63,020 nt of DNA from Flavobacteriaceae bacterium (GTDB taxonomy: Bacteria; Bacteroidota; Bacteroidia; Flavobacteriales; Flavobacteriaceae), in the NCBI GenBank assembly GCA_002721275.1, contig PBJZ01000002.1:95284-158303 (forward strand). Reading direction: 5' to 3'. Positions 35,051 to 43,310 of the stretch are shown here, piece by piece. A program made the translations under genes and the position numbers. The first letter of the stretch is position 1; each line of letters opens with the position of its first letter. The notes beneath the pieces are model-generated. The model worked only from the letters and a program-made list of their open reading frames with translations. It had not been told where the DNA came from and searched no databases.

Positions 35051-36537
35051 TTATAAAATTTGATTTATTCTTTTTTTCCATAATGATTTTGTCTCAGCTG
35101 CAGATGAATTTATCATTGGCTTAAATATTTTATCTTTTTTCCATATTTTTTTTAAAGAAGAAATATCTTTAAAAAAACCCGTGGATAGTCCAGCTAAGAA
35201 TGCCGCACCCATTGCAGTGGTTTCAGTTATTTTAGGTCTAATTACATTGCATTCTAAGATATTTGATTGAATTTGTAACAATAGGTTATTTTTACTAGCA
35301 CCACCATCGACTTTCAAATCATTAAATTTTGAATTTAAATCTTTTTCCATTTCCACAATAACTTCATAGCACCGCAATGCAATGGCTTCAAGGGCGGCTC
35401 TAGCAATATGACCATTTGTTGTATCTCTCGTTATACCCATCAAATTTCCAGTAGCGCCGGAATTCCAGTATGGAGCTGCAAGTCCTGATAATGAGGGTAT
35501 AAATGTTATTCCGCCGTTATCTTTAACTTTATTAGCTAAAGATTCTATATCAGATGCTGTTTTGATTATTCCAAGATTATCCCTCAACCACTGAACAAGA
35601 GCTCCGGATACAAATACACTTCCTTCAATCGCATAAATCGTTTTATTATTGATACGATATGCAATTGTAGTTAACATATTATTTTTTGAATTTACAGGAT
35701 TTTCTCCAGTATTCATTATGCAAAAACATCCTGTACCATACGTATTTTTTACATCTCCAGGATTTAGGCAAAGTTGTCCAAAAAGTGCTGCCTGTTGATC
35801 CCCTGCAATCCCTGCTATCTTAATTTTATTTCCAAGTATGTCAGCATTCCCTATTATCTCTGATGATTGATAAACATTTGGGAGAATATTCGATGGAATG
35901 TCTAAAATATCCATTAACTCTTCATCCCATTCGAGTTTATGAATATTATAAATTAACGTTCGACTAGCATTTGTTGAATCCGTAGCGTGATATCTTCCAT
36001 TAGTTAGATTCCAAATTAACCATGTATCAACTGTTCCAAACAACAATTCACCTTTAGATGCTAAGATTCTAGCATTTTTTACGTTATCTAAGATCCATTT
36101 GATTTTTGTTCCTGAAAAGTAAGCATCAATTATTAAACCCGTTTTATCTTGAAATAACTTTTTTAATGATACTGATTTATTCTTTCTTTTATTAATTTAT
36201 CACAGATTGAGGATGTTCTTCTGTCTTGCCACACAATCGCATTATATATTGGTTTTCCATTTTTCTTGTTCCAAATAATTGAAGTCTCTCTTTGATTTGC
36301 GATTCCAATTGAATCAATTTCTTGAGGTTTAATTTTAGATTTTTTTATTACCTCATTTATTGACTTGATTTGAGTATTCAATATCTCCATGGGATCATGT
36401 TCAATCCAACCTTTTTTTGGAAATATTTGTTTAAACTCATATTGAGAAATCGCTATTTGATTTCCTTTTTTATCAAAAATAATTGATCTAGAACTCGTAG
36501 TTCCAGCATCAATTGAAAGTATATAGTTTTTTTTCAT
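35051..36537 (-). pseudogene. glpK: Glycerol kinase GlpK, frameshifted
   Basis: GlpK phosphorylates glycerol. The N-terminal part (36163-36537) has the FGGY start YILSIDAGTTSSRSIIFD, the glycerol-specific GWIEHDPMEIL and GIANQRETSIIWNKKNGKP, then stops at TAA after residue 124. The remaining protein continues in the -1 frame from about 36170 with DKTGLIIDAYFSGTKIKWIL and then LFGTVDTWLIWNLT, KIAGIAGDQQAALFGQ and the ATP-binding VDGGASKNNLLLQ. One added base near 36170 would give a 495-residue enzyme of normal size. The rest is well conserved, so this is either a recent mutation or a sequencing error. First gene of glpKDF. Confidence 0.85.
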
Positions 36538-36842
36538 TTTATGAATTTTTACTTTTATTTGGTAGGTTTATTTAACCCATTAAAAGCTTTGGATAATCAA
36601 AATAATAGTTTAAAGTATGATTAAGAACATTAAATCAATTTTCTTAAACGAATTTTCGTAGCGAGAGGGGGGCATGATCCCCCGACCTCCGGGTTATGAA
36701 TCCGACGCTCTAACCAACTGAGCTACCTCGCCAACTGTAAGTAAATATAAACAAAGGTTTTTTAAACACAATCATATATAAATTTTAAGTTTTATGAACC
36801 GTAAACAATTTCTTTTTTTATATATTAACAAAAATATTTATT
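36538..36842. other. Intergenic region around tRNA-Met
   Basis: About 300 bases between glpK and the START-like gene. Apart from the tRNA at 36659-36732 it is A/T-rich; I see no TAnnTTTG box in front of either flanking gene, no further RNA gene and no coding potential. Confidence 0.5.
36659..36732 (-). tRNA. tRNA-Met (CAU), probably elongator
   Basis: The minus strand folds as a cloverleaf: acceptor GGCGAGG with TCTCGCT (G1-U72 and G7-U66 wobbles), D-arm GCTC-AGTTGGTTA-GAGC, anticodon loop TTCATAA with anticodon CAT, variable AGGTC, T-stem GGGGG-CCCCC. A discriminator A follows and CCA is not encoded. The T-loop is ATCATGC instead of TTCRANY. A paired G1-U72 and the absence of three G-C pairs in the anticodon stem argue against the initiator; tRNA-Ile2 with a modified CAU anticodon remains possible. 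Confidence 0.88.
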
Positions 36843-37235
36843 ATGAGTAAAAGAGTTTCCTATTCTTTAGAATTTGATTTTCAATCGTCTCCCCAGCTTC
36901 TTTTCCAATATTTGTCTACTCCATCTGGACTGTCTGAATGGTTCGCTGATGATGTCAACTCTAGAGGGGAAATCTTTACTTTTTTTTGGGATGATGGAGA
37001 GGAAATTGCTAAGTTACTTCAAAAGAAAAATAATGAAAAGGTTAGGTTTCAGTGGATAAATGATGATTCTGCATCTGATGCTGAATTTTTTGAGTTTAAA
37101 ATCGAAGTTGATGAAATAACCAAAGATGTCTCATTAATTATTACTGATTTTTCTGATGAGGATGAACTTGAAGAATCAAAAATGCTTTGGGAAAATTCCG
37201 TTGCCTCTTTAAAACAGGTCTTGGGTTCAAGCTAA
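36843..37235 (+). CDS. START-like/SRPBCC domain protein
   Basis: A 130-residue cytoplasmic protein with the helix-grip START-like fold: it begins RVSYSLEFDFQSSPQLLFQYL, then STPSGLSEWFADDV near 27, and alternates strands to a long C-terminal helix. Such proteins are related to Aha1/activator-type and polyketide-cyclase-like folds; ligand and role are unknown. It is acidic overall. The aminotransferase gene follows after 6 bases, so the two are likely cotranscribed, as in other flavobacteria. Confidence 0.8.
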   Translation: MSKRVSYSLEFDFQSSPQLLFQYLSTPSGLSEWFADDVNSRGEIFTFFWDDGEEIAKLLQKKNNEKVRFQWINDDSASDAEFFEFKIEVDEITKDVSLIITDFSDEDELEESKMLWENSVASLKQVLGSS

Positions 37236-37241
37236 TCTTAA

Positions 37242-38075
37242 ATGATAATAGTTAATGGTGATTTCTACTCAGATATAAAACAGGTCTCAAGTGAGATTGT
37301 CTCAAACTTTATTCATAATTCAGTTTACAAATTTAATTTCAGATTTGAGCATAACAAAATTTTATTTTTCGAAGAATCTTTTTTTGAGATGATGTCTAAT
37401 TTACGCAGGTTGAGGTTAAAAATACCAATGTATTTTAGTATTGAATATTTCAACCAGAATTTTTTATCGTTAATCAAAAAATCTTCAAATAAATCTTTTT
37501 TAATCAACCTAAACTTCGCAGTTAAAACTTCCCCCACAAAAGACAATTATCGCTCTGAACTACAAACTCTATTTTCAATTAAATTTCTTGAATCTATTTC
37601 AAATATTAAAGAAAATTTAAGTATGTCATTCTACAGAGATTTAAAAATTAAATCAAACGAGTTGACGTCTTTTTTGGATGATAGTAAATTGATTAGGTTG
37701 GTAAAATTGGATGCATATGAAAACGGTTATGACGATAATATTATTATAAATGATAAAAATGAAGTTGCCCGTTCGGTTTTCGGAAATGTTTTACTACTAA
37801 AGGAAAATGAATTAATTACTCCTAGAATTGAGGATGGCGCACCTAATAACTGTTTAATTAAACCTTTTTTTGATTTTCTTCAAAACAATAACTTTAAATG
37901 TGAAGAAAGATCATTTGGAATGTTTGAACTTCAAACTGCAGATGGAGTAGGAATTTTATCAATGAATGAAGGATTCGGTAACATTACTAAATTCAAAAAA
38001 AAAGTTTTCAATAGTAATAGATTAATTGAATTATTTTCATCCTTTGTTCAGAATGAAATTTTTAAAACAAATTAA
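37242..38075 (+). CDS. Class IV aminotransferase-like PLP protein
   Basis: A 277-residue protein of the fold-type IV PLP family (branched-chain aminotransferase, aminodeoxychorismate lyase). The C-terminal half shows the family pattern: a probable PLP lysine in LKIKSNELTSF near 135, DNIIINDKNEVARSVFGNVLLLKEN near 167 (shown in full only for orientation as separate blocks DNIIINDKNEVARS and VFGNVLLLKEN), and a LITPRIEDGAPN motif near 190. The N-terminal half is diverged. The substrate cannot be deduced; 4-amino-4-deoxychorismate lyase is one candidate. Its stop interlocks with the yqgE stop in TTAA at 38072-38075. Confidence 0.75.
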   Translation: MIIVNGDFYSDIKQVSSEIVSNFIHNSVYKFNFRFEHNKILFFEESFFEMMSNLRRLRLKIPMYFSIEYFNQNFLSLIKKSSNKSFLINLNFAVKTSPTKDNYRSELQTLFSIKFLESISNIKENLSMSFYRDLKIKSNELTSFLDDSKLIRLVKLDAYENGYDDNIIINDKNEVARSVFGNVLLLKENELITPRIEDGAPNNCLIKPFFDFLQNNNFKCEERSFGMFELQTADGVGILSMNEGFGNITKFKKKVFNSNRLIELFSSFVQNEIFKTN

Positions 38076-38617
38076 TTATGATTCGGATTGTTGGGTGTGT
38101 TAAACCACAATATATAATCATTTCCAAAAGATTTGATACAATCTTTCCATATGTTCACAATATTTTTTTGAAATAAATAATTCGAAATATCATTTCTGAA
38201 TAATCTCCAGCTTTTATCAATAAACTCAGATTCTAATTGAGATCTGTCCCACCCAGAATATCCTAAAAAAAACATAATATCGTTTGAAGATATTGTTTTA
38301 TCATTAATTAGTTTAATTGTCATATCTAAATCACCACACCAATTTATGTGATTAGATATTTTTTTTGATTCTGGGATTTTGATTGATGACTTGTGTATAA
38401 AAAATAATCTATCAGTTTCTACGGGGCCACCGTAAAATAGAGGAATAGGGGGTTTTATATCTTCAATTAAATTATTTAAATTATAGTTTAATTTTTTGTT
38501 AATGATGTGACCGGAAATATTCTCATCATCTAAACTTGTTATTATTATAACACTTCGATGAAAATCATGATCTCCAATTATCTTAGGTGTTGCTATTAAT
38601 AGATTCCCACAATTCAT
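38072..38617 (-). CDS. YqgE/AlgH family protein
   Basis: A 181-residue cytoplasmic protein of the UPF0301 family. The start GNLLIATPKIIGDHDFHRSVIII and the central FYGGPVETDRLFFIH are characteristic (each given in part), as is FFLGYSGWDRSQLESEF near 112. The family has a compact alpha/beta fold and no settled function; AlgH in Pseudomonas affects alginate synthesis genes. It lies between HU, upstream on the same strand behind a terminator, and the convergent aminotransferase gene. Confidence 0.88.
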   Translation of the reverse strand: MNCGNLLIATPKIIGDHDFHRSVIIITSLDDENISGHIINKKLNYNLNNLIEDIKPPIPLFYGGPVETDRLFFIHKSSIKIPESKKISNHINWCGDLDMTIKLINDKTISSNDIMFFLGYSGWDRSQLESEFIDKSWRLFRNDISNYLFQKNIVNIWKDCIKSFGNDYILWFNTPNNPNHN

Positions 38618-38623
38618 TATAAA

Positions 38624-38649
38624 AAAAAGCTCCTTAAAAGGAGCTTTTT
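38624..38649 (-). terminator. Intrinsic terminator after the HU gene (usable in both directions)
   Basis: AAAAAGCTCCT and AGGAGCTTTTT form an 11-base inverted repeat around a TAAA loop. On the minus strand the stem is followed by a T run, giving a rho-independent terminator 18 bases after the HU stop. It separates HU from yqgE and is symmetrical enough to stop plus-strand readthrough too. Confidence 0.8.
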
Positions 38650-38666
38650 AATATTTAGTTAATATT

Positions 38667-38939
38667 TTAATTTACAGAGCTAGATAAATCAGCACCTGCT
38701 TTAAACTTAACTACATTTTTTGCAGCAATTTTAATCGTAGCTCCAGTTTGTGGGTTACGTCCATCTCGGGCAGCTCTCCTAGTAACTGACCATGATCCGA
38801 ATCCTACTAAAGAAACACGGTTACCACCCTTAAGTGCTCCACCAACATTTCCTAGAAAAGATTCTAATGCCTTTTTAGCAGCGGCTTTTGAAACTCCTGC
38901 ATCAGCAGCCATTGCATCTATTAATTCTGTTTTGTTCAT
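38667..38939 (-). CDS. HU family nucleoid DNA-binding protein
   Basis: A 90-residue HU protein, which bends and compacts DNA as a dimer. The sequence begins MNKTELIDAMAADAGVSKAA, has the KKALESFLGNVGGALKGG helix region and the DNA-binding arm with RAARDGRNPQTGATIKIAAK near 57-76, where the conserved Pro in the arm tip is present. Size is normal. It is a monocistronic gene closed by the terminator at 38624-38649. Confidence 0.95.
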   Translation of the reverse strand: MNKTELIDAMAADAGVSKAAAKKALESFLGNVGGALKGGNRVSLVGFGSWSVTRRAARDGRNPQTGATIKIAAKNVVKFKAGADLSSSVN

Positions 38940-39065
38940 AATAATATAAGATTAAATGTTTATATGCCATACAAATTATAACCTTTAACTATAATGCAAA
39001 AGAAAAGTATAAGAAAACTATGTTTTTTGTTAATAAGTGTCCGTTATTGTTGATAATCCAGAGAA

Positions 39066-40010
39066 TTATGACACAAAAACATCAGATTTGAAGACATAAC
39101 CATTCAGTAATTCTTTACTTGTCATTCTCCTTTTGTTAGGTAGTTTTAAGTTTTTTATAACTAAAAATCCCTCTCTATGAGCAATTTTTATGGATCTTTT
39201 ATCAAATAATAATTTATTGTGATTAAATTTATGTGATTTGTATTCACATTCAGCCTCATAAATTTTAAAAGTATCGGTTTTACTTTCTCCTGAAATATAA
39301 GACCAAGCTCCCGGATAACTATTTAAGCCATCAATTAATGCATTTATTTGCCTGAGTGATTTCCTCCAATCAATTTTTGTATTATTTTTAGTCAATTTTG
39401 GTGCAGAATTCAGTTTTGGAAAAAATTTTTGTTCATATGCTTCATAATTTTTTTTCAATAAAAGCTCAATAGTATTTATAACTAATTTTTTTCCTTTTTT
39501 AATTAATTCTTTTTGAAGCGAATCAAAAATTTCTCCTTTTTTTATTTTGTATTGTGATTGCAATAAAATTTTGCCTGTATCAATTTTATTATCAATCATA
39601 AAAGTAGTTAAACCAGTATATTTTTCTTGATTGATTAATACCCAATTAATTGGCGCAGCTCCTCTGTATTCAGGGAGTAAAGAGGCGTGTAAGTTAAAAG
39701 TTGCAATTTTGGGTATAGACCACACTAGCTTTGGAATCATCCTAAATGCAACTACAACATATATATCTGAATTATATGATTTAAGAGTTGATAAAAAAGT
39801 ATTTTCTTTAAGATTGTCTGGTTGATGATATTTAATTTTATTAACTAAGCAGAATTTTTTTACAGCAGAGGAAGTTATTTTTCTTCCTCTTCCAGATTTT
39901 TTATCAGGAGAGGTAACTACTGCATCAATTATCATGTTTGCGTTATAAATTACTTCGAGAATTTGAACAGCAAAATCAGGAGTTCCAAAAAATATGATTT
40001 TAGGTTTCAT
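39066..40010 (-). CDS. fmt: Methionyl-tRNA formyltransferase Fmt
   Basis: Fmt formylates Met on the initiator tRNA. The 314-residue protein has the start KIIFFGTPDFAVQILE, the formyl-folate binding FNLHASLLPEYRGAAPINW near 105 with the catalytic Asn-His, TTFMIDNKIDTGKIL near 135 with the catalytic Asp, and the OB-fold C-terminal tRNA-binding domain (about 205-314), including LNSYPGAWSY. I use ATG at 40010; a TTG one codon earlier is in frame. It follows recQ by 15 bases on the same strand. Confidence 0.95.
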   Translation of the reverse strand: MKPKIIFFGTPDFAVQILEVIYNANMIIDAVVTSPDKKSGRGRKITSSAVKKFCLVNKIKYHQPDNLKENTFLSTLKSYNSDIYVVVAFRMIPKLVWSIPKIATFNLHASLLPEYRGAAPINWVLINQEKYTGLTTFMIDNKIDTGKILLQSQYKIKKGEIFDSLQKELIKKGKKLVINTIELLLKKNYEAYEQKFFPKLNSAPKLTKNNTKIDWRKSLRQINALIDGLNSYPGAWSYISGESKTDTFKIYEAECEYKSHKFNHNKLLFDKRSIKIAHREGFLVIKNLKLPNKRRMTSKELLNGYVFKSDVFVS

Positions 40011-40025
40011 CAAATTAGTATCCTA

Positions 40026-41729
40026 TTAAATTTGTAAACAACATTTAGAGTTACAATTATTACAATTGCTTTTGATTTTTTCACCAAAATAACTTAATAA
40101 TTTTTTTGATTTGCAACTATTGGTATCAAAAATATAATCTAAAATTTTATTCGCCTTAAAAATTTCTATGTCATTTAAGTTATTTAATTTATTAAATAAA
40201 TGATTAATTGAATATTTGTCCTCCCTTGGTTTTAACCAATTTAACTTATAATCATAATTATTACTAGCATAATCTAAAATTTGATTTTTTTTAAAAAACT
40301 TTAAGTAATCGTATATTTTCGTAATTTCAATCTTGGTAATTTGATTTAGTTTTTTTGTTGAAACATTAATTTTTTTTGAATATATTTTCGGAAACTTTCT
40401 ACATATTGACTCAAGCAGTAATGTTCTGGGACTTGTTTTTTTTAATAATGTTTTAATAGTTTTTGGATCACACAGAATTTTGATCTCTAAATCTTCATCT
40501 ATTTTTCTTTTTAATAATAGTAAACCATTCATTTCTAAGAATGTTAGAATATTTTTTGTTTTTGATTTGTCTAGTTTGTACTCAAGCGTAAATTTAGAAA
40601 GATCGAAATCATAATTATTTCCCTCACCATATCCATATGGTATTTGAAAAAAGTTTGTGAGATTTTTATAAACCTTGATCAAATCCTTTTTTTTTAATTG
40701 ATTTTTTAAAAGACTATTTGTGAATATACTTTTATCATTTAAATTTGTTAGAAGTGTAGATTTTGACTTTTCACCATCTCTACCACATCTCCCAGCTTCC
40801 TGATAAAACTCCTCTATACTATTAGGTATGTTGAAGTGCACGACATGTCTTACTTGAGATTTGTGTATTCCCATACCAAAAGCTGATGTACCAACGATTA
40901 CTTTAATTTCCTCCGACTGCCATTTTCTTAGTTTTTCTTTCTTTTCATTTCTCGAAAGACCTCCATGAAAATAGTCTGAGTTGAATCCATTGTGACATAG
41001 ATTTTTGGAAATATTTTCAGATAATACTCTACTATTACAATATATTATTGAACTTTCATTTCTTATAATTTCCAACAAACTTTTCATTTTATCATTCGTA
41101 AAGAGTGTCTCATAAAAGATATTTTTTCGTTTATATGAGCAGTCAATTGTTACGCAATCCTCAATACCCAAATTTGATATAATATCTTTTTTTACTTTCA
41201 AAGTGGCAGATCCACTATAAGCAGAGATAGTAGCCATTGGAAATAAATTTATAATATTTTTTATACTCCTGTATGCTGGTCTAAATCCATGCCCCCATTC
41301 AGATATACAGTGAGCTTCGTCTACTGCAATATGTTTTATATCAACTATTTTAATTTTTTCTAGAAAATATCTACTAGTTAATCTTTCTGGTGAACAATAT
41401 ACAATTCTATAGTTTCCATTAATTAAATTACTAATTTGTTGATCAATAGTTAAACTATTACTATCAGATTTAAAGTAAAAAGATGGTATTCCAATTTTAT
41501 TCATTTTATAAACTTGATCTTCCATGATTGAGATAAGTGGTGAGATAACTAATGTCAACCCTTTAATTATTGTCGAGGGTAATTGATAGCACAATGATTT
41601 TCCTGCTCCAGTAGGGAGGGCTACAAAAATATTATTACCGTTAATTATTGAATCTATAATATCTTCCTGGTATTTCAAAAAACTTTTAAAATTCCAGTAT
41701 TTTTTTAACATGTTATTTTTAATATTCAT
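40026..41729 (-). CDS. recQ: ATP-dependent DNA helicase RecQ, short form
   Basis: A 567-residue superfamily 2 DNA helicase. Helicase motifs are complete: FVALPTGAGKSLCYQLPS near 35-52, VISPLISIMEDQV, DEAHCISEWGHGFRP near 138, SGSATLK, the C-terminal helicase part with GTSAFGMGIHKSQVRHVVHF and QEAGRCGRDG. The protein ends just after a zinc-binding-like block (CKSKKLLSYFGE, then CNNCNSKC), so there is no HRDC domain, unlike E. coli RecQ at 609 residues. Short RecQ proteins ending in this Cys block occur in Bacteroidota. It overlaps the upstream AAA ATPase gene by 4 bases and precedes fmt. Confidence 0.9.
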   Translation of the reverse strand: MNIKNNMLKKYWNFKSFLKYQEDIIDSIINGNNIFVALPTGAGKSLCYQLPSTIIKGLTLVISPLISIMEDQVYKMNKIGIPSFYFKSDSNSLTIDQQISNLINGNYRIVYCSPERLTSRYFLEKIKIVDIKHIAVDEAHCISEWGHGFRPAYRSIKNIINLFPMATISAYSGSATLKVKKDIISNLGIEDCVTIDCSYKRKNIFYETLFTNDKMKSLLEIIRNESSIIYCNSRVLSENISKNLCHNGFNSDYFHGGLSRNEKKEKLRKWQSEEIKVIVGTSAFGMGIHKSQVRHVVHFNIPNSIEEFYQEAGRCGRDGEKSKSTLLTNLNDKSIFTNSLLKNQLKKKDLIKVYKNLTNFFQIPYGYGEGNNYDFDLSKFTLEYKLDKSKTKNILTFLEMNGLLLLKRKIDEDLEIKILCDPKTIKTLLKKTSPRTLLLESICRKFPKIYSKKINVSTKKLNQITKIEITKIYDYLKFFKKNQILDYASNNYDYKLNWLKPREDKYSINHLFNKLNNLNDIEIFKANKILDYIFDTNSCKSKKLLSYFGEKIKSNCNNCNSKCCLQI

Positions 41730-42262
41730 ATAGATTTTTCAAGAATAAATTTTATTCTTTCCTTTACTGTTGTTTTAGGAACATTAATTAATTTGAAACC
41801 GTACTTTTTGAAAGTATGCCTTATTGACTTGTCAATTTTTAATGAAAAATTAAATTTTTCAATCCGTTCACTATCATTTTTATATATAGATTTCCACGGT
41901 TTTAAAATGAATATTTTATGGTAATCGAATTGAGACTTTTTTTCAGGAAACACATATGATTCATTTAGGCTGTGCAGGTAAGCATAAACATCATATATTC
42001 CTCTATCAAAAAAAATTAAATTACCAATTGATTTTTTAACGCTTAAAGATTCTTTGTACTGTTTTTCCCTTCCTTTTATGATTTTATAACTAAATAATTT
42101 TGGCTTTTCGAAAAAAAATTTTTTTATACCAATTTTTTTTCCTTCTTGGATTATTTTTCTTGAATATTCATCATAACACTTATAACCTTTTATTTTTAAT
42201 ACATTAATTAAACTTGTTTTCCCAGTTCCTGGTGCTCCAGTAATAACAATTCTATTTAACAT
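41726..42262 (-). CDS. AAA-type ATP-binding protein (AAA_28 / NadR kinase-like)
   Basis: A 178-residue P-loop protein. It has Walker A GAPGTGKTSLIN at about 9-20, a YDEYSRKIIQEGKK segment, and FFDRGIYDVYAYLH near 88 with the acidic residue of a Walker B-like strand. This resembles the AAA_28 family, related to the ribosylnicotinamide-kinase domain of NadR. Substrate unknown. I use ATG at 42262, with a TTG one codon earlier as alternative. It is first in an operon with recQ and fmt, and a putative promoter box lies at 42289-42296. Confidence 0.82.
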   Translation of the reverse strand: MLNRIVITGAPGTGKTSLINVLKIKGYKCYDEYSRKIIQEGKKIGIKKFFFEKPKLFSYKIIKGREKQYKESLSVKKSIGNLIFFDRGIYDVYAYLHSLNESYVFPEKKSQFDYHKIFILKPWKSIYKNDSERIEKFNFSLKIDKSIRHTFKKYGFKLINVPKTTVKERIKFILEKSI

Positions 42263-42288
42263 CAATGATTATTTAAATTATATTTACA

Positions 42289-42296
42289 CAAATTTA
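42289..42296 (-). promoter_or_regulatory. Putative -7 promoter element of the AAA ATPase-recQ-fmt operon
   Basis: The minus strand reads TAAATTTG, matching TAnnTTTG, and ends 26 bases before the ATG at 42262. Confidence 0.4.
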
Positions 42297-42317
42297 AACC
42301 ACATAATCATTCTAATT

Positions 42318-42596
42318 ATGAGTGATGATCAATTTTATTCACGATTTTTAGAAAATCTTAAATCATCCCAACAATGGCCGGGTCCTTATATGTTTAAATT
42401 CATAATTAAAGAAAAGGAAACAGATATAAATAAAATTAAACATATATTTCATGGAATGGATGTAAAATTTTCAGAGAAAAATTCTTCCAAAAATAATTAC
42501 ACAAGCCTGAGTGTTAGTCTCATTTTAAAGTCACCTGAATCAGTAATTAAAATATATAAAGAGGTTTCTAGATTTAAAGGTGTGATTTCTCTCTAA
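42318..42596 (+). CDS. DUF493 family protein (YbeD-like)
   Basis: A 92-residue cytoplasmic protein with the DUF493 pattern: WPGPYMFKFIIK near 20, then an acidic/basic middle and SLSVSLILKSPESVIKIYKEV near 66 (cited in part). YbeD in E. coli has an ACT-like fold and unknown function. It is divergent from the AAA ATPase gene, as in other flavobacteria, and 53 bases upstream of the DUF4290 gene. Confidence 0.85.
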   Translation: MSDDQFYSRFLENLKSSQQWPGPYMFKFIIKEKETDINKIKHIFHGMDVKFSEKNSSKNNYTSLSVSLILKSPESVIKIYKEVSRFKGVISL

Positions 42597-42649
42597 GATT
42601 CCAATCAAATTTTATTAATTTGCACAAATATTAATTAATCAATCAAAAT

Positions 42650-43300
42650 ATGGAGTTTCTAGAATATAATACTGATCGAAAACAACTCATTATTCCCGAG
42701 TATGGTCGACACATACATAAAATGATTGCTCAGATCAATGAGATTGAAAATCGTGATGAGAGAAATAAAATGGCTAAGGCTATAATTGGTGTTATGGGAA
42801 ATTTAAATCCACATTTAAGAGACGTTCCTGATTTCCAACATAAACTGTGGGATCAATTATTTATCATGTCCAACTTTAAATTGGATGTTGACTCACCGTT
42901 TGATAAACCTGAAGAAGAAGTCTTAAAAGCAAGGCCAGAAAGAATTCCTTATCCAAGAAGTAATCAAAAGTATAGATTTTATGGAAATAACATAAATGAA
43001 ATGATTAGTGTTGCAAAAGAATGGGAAAATGGAGAAATGAAGGATGGTTTGGTCTATACAATAGCCAATCATATGAAAAAGTGCTTTTTAAATTGGAATA
43101 AAGATACAGTTGAGGATTCTTTGATATTTGAACACCTTAATGAGTTATCAAATGGTACATTAAAGGTAAATGAGGCGCTTTTACCTCTAACTGAGTCTTC
43201 TGAGTTTTTGAAGGCAAGATCTAAACATGGAAATGGCCCTAGATCAAATACTCATTCAGCTAAAAATAGAAATCGTAATAATAAAAGGGGACGATATTAA
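42650..43300 (+). CDS. DUF4290 domain protein
   Basis: A 216-residue cytoplasmic protein of the Bacteroidota family DUF4290. The opening MEFLEYNTDRKQLIIPEYGR and the following HIHKMIAQINEIENRDERNK are highly characteristic; MGNLNPHLRDVPDFQHKLWD follows near 50. The C-terminus is a basic tail rich in Arg, Asn and Lys that might bind nucleic acid (inference from composition). Function unknown. It precedes murA by 10 bases, a conserved pairing that hints at a cell-envelope or growth link without proving one. Confidence 0.88.
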   Translation: MEFLEYNTDRKQLIIPEYGRHIHKMIAQINEIENRDERNKMAKAIIGVMGNLNPHLRDVPDFQHKLWDQLFIMSNFKLDVDSPFDKPEEEVLKARPERIPYPRSNQKYRFYGNNINEMISVAKEWENGEMKDGLVYTIANHMKKCFLNWNKDTVEDSLIFEHLNELSNGTLKVNEALLPLTESSEFLKARSKHGNGPRSNTHSAKNRNRNNKRGRY

Positions 43301-43310
43301 TTTAAAATAA

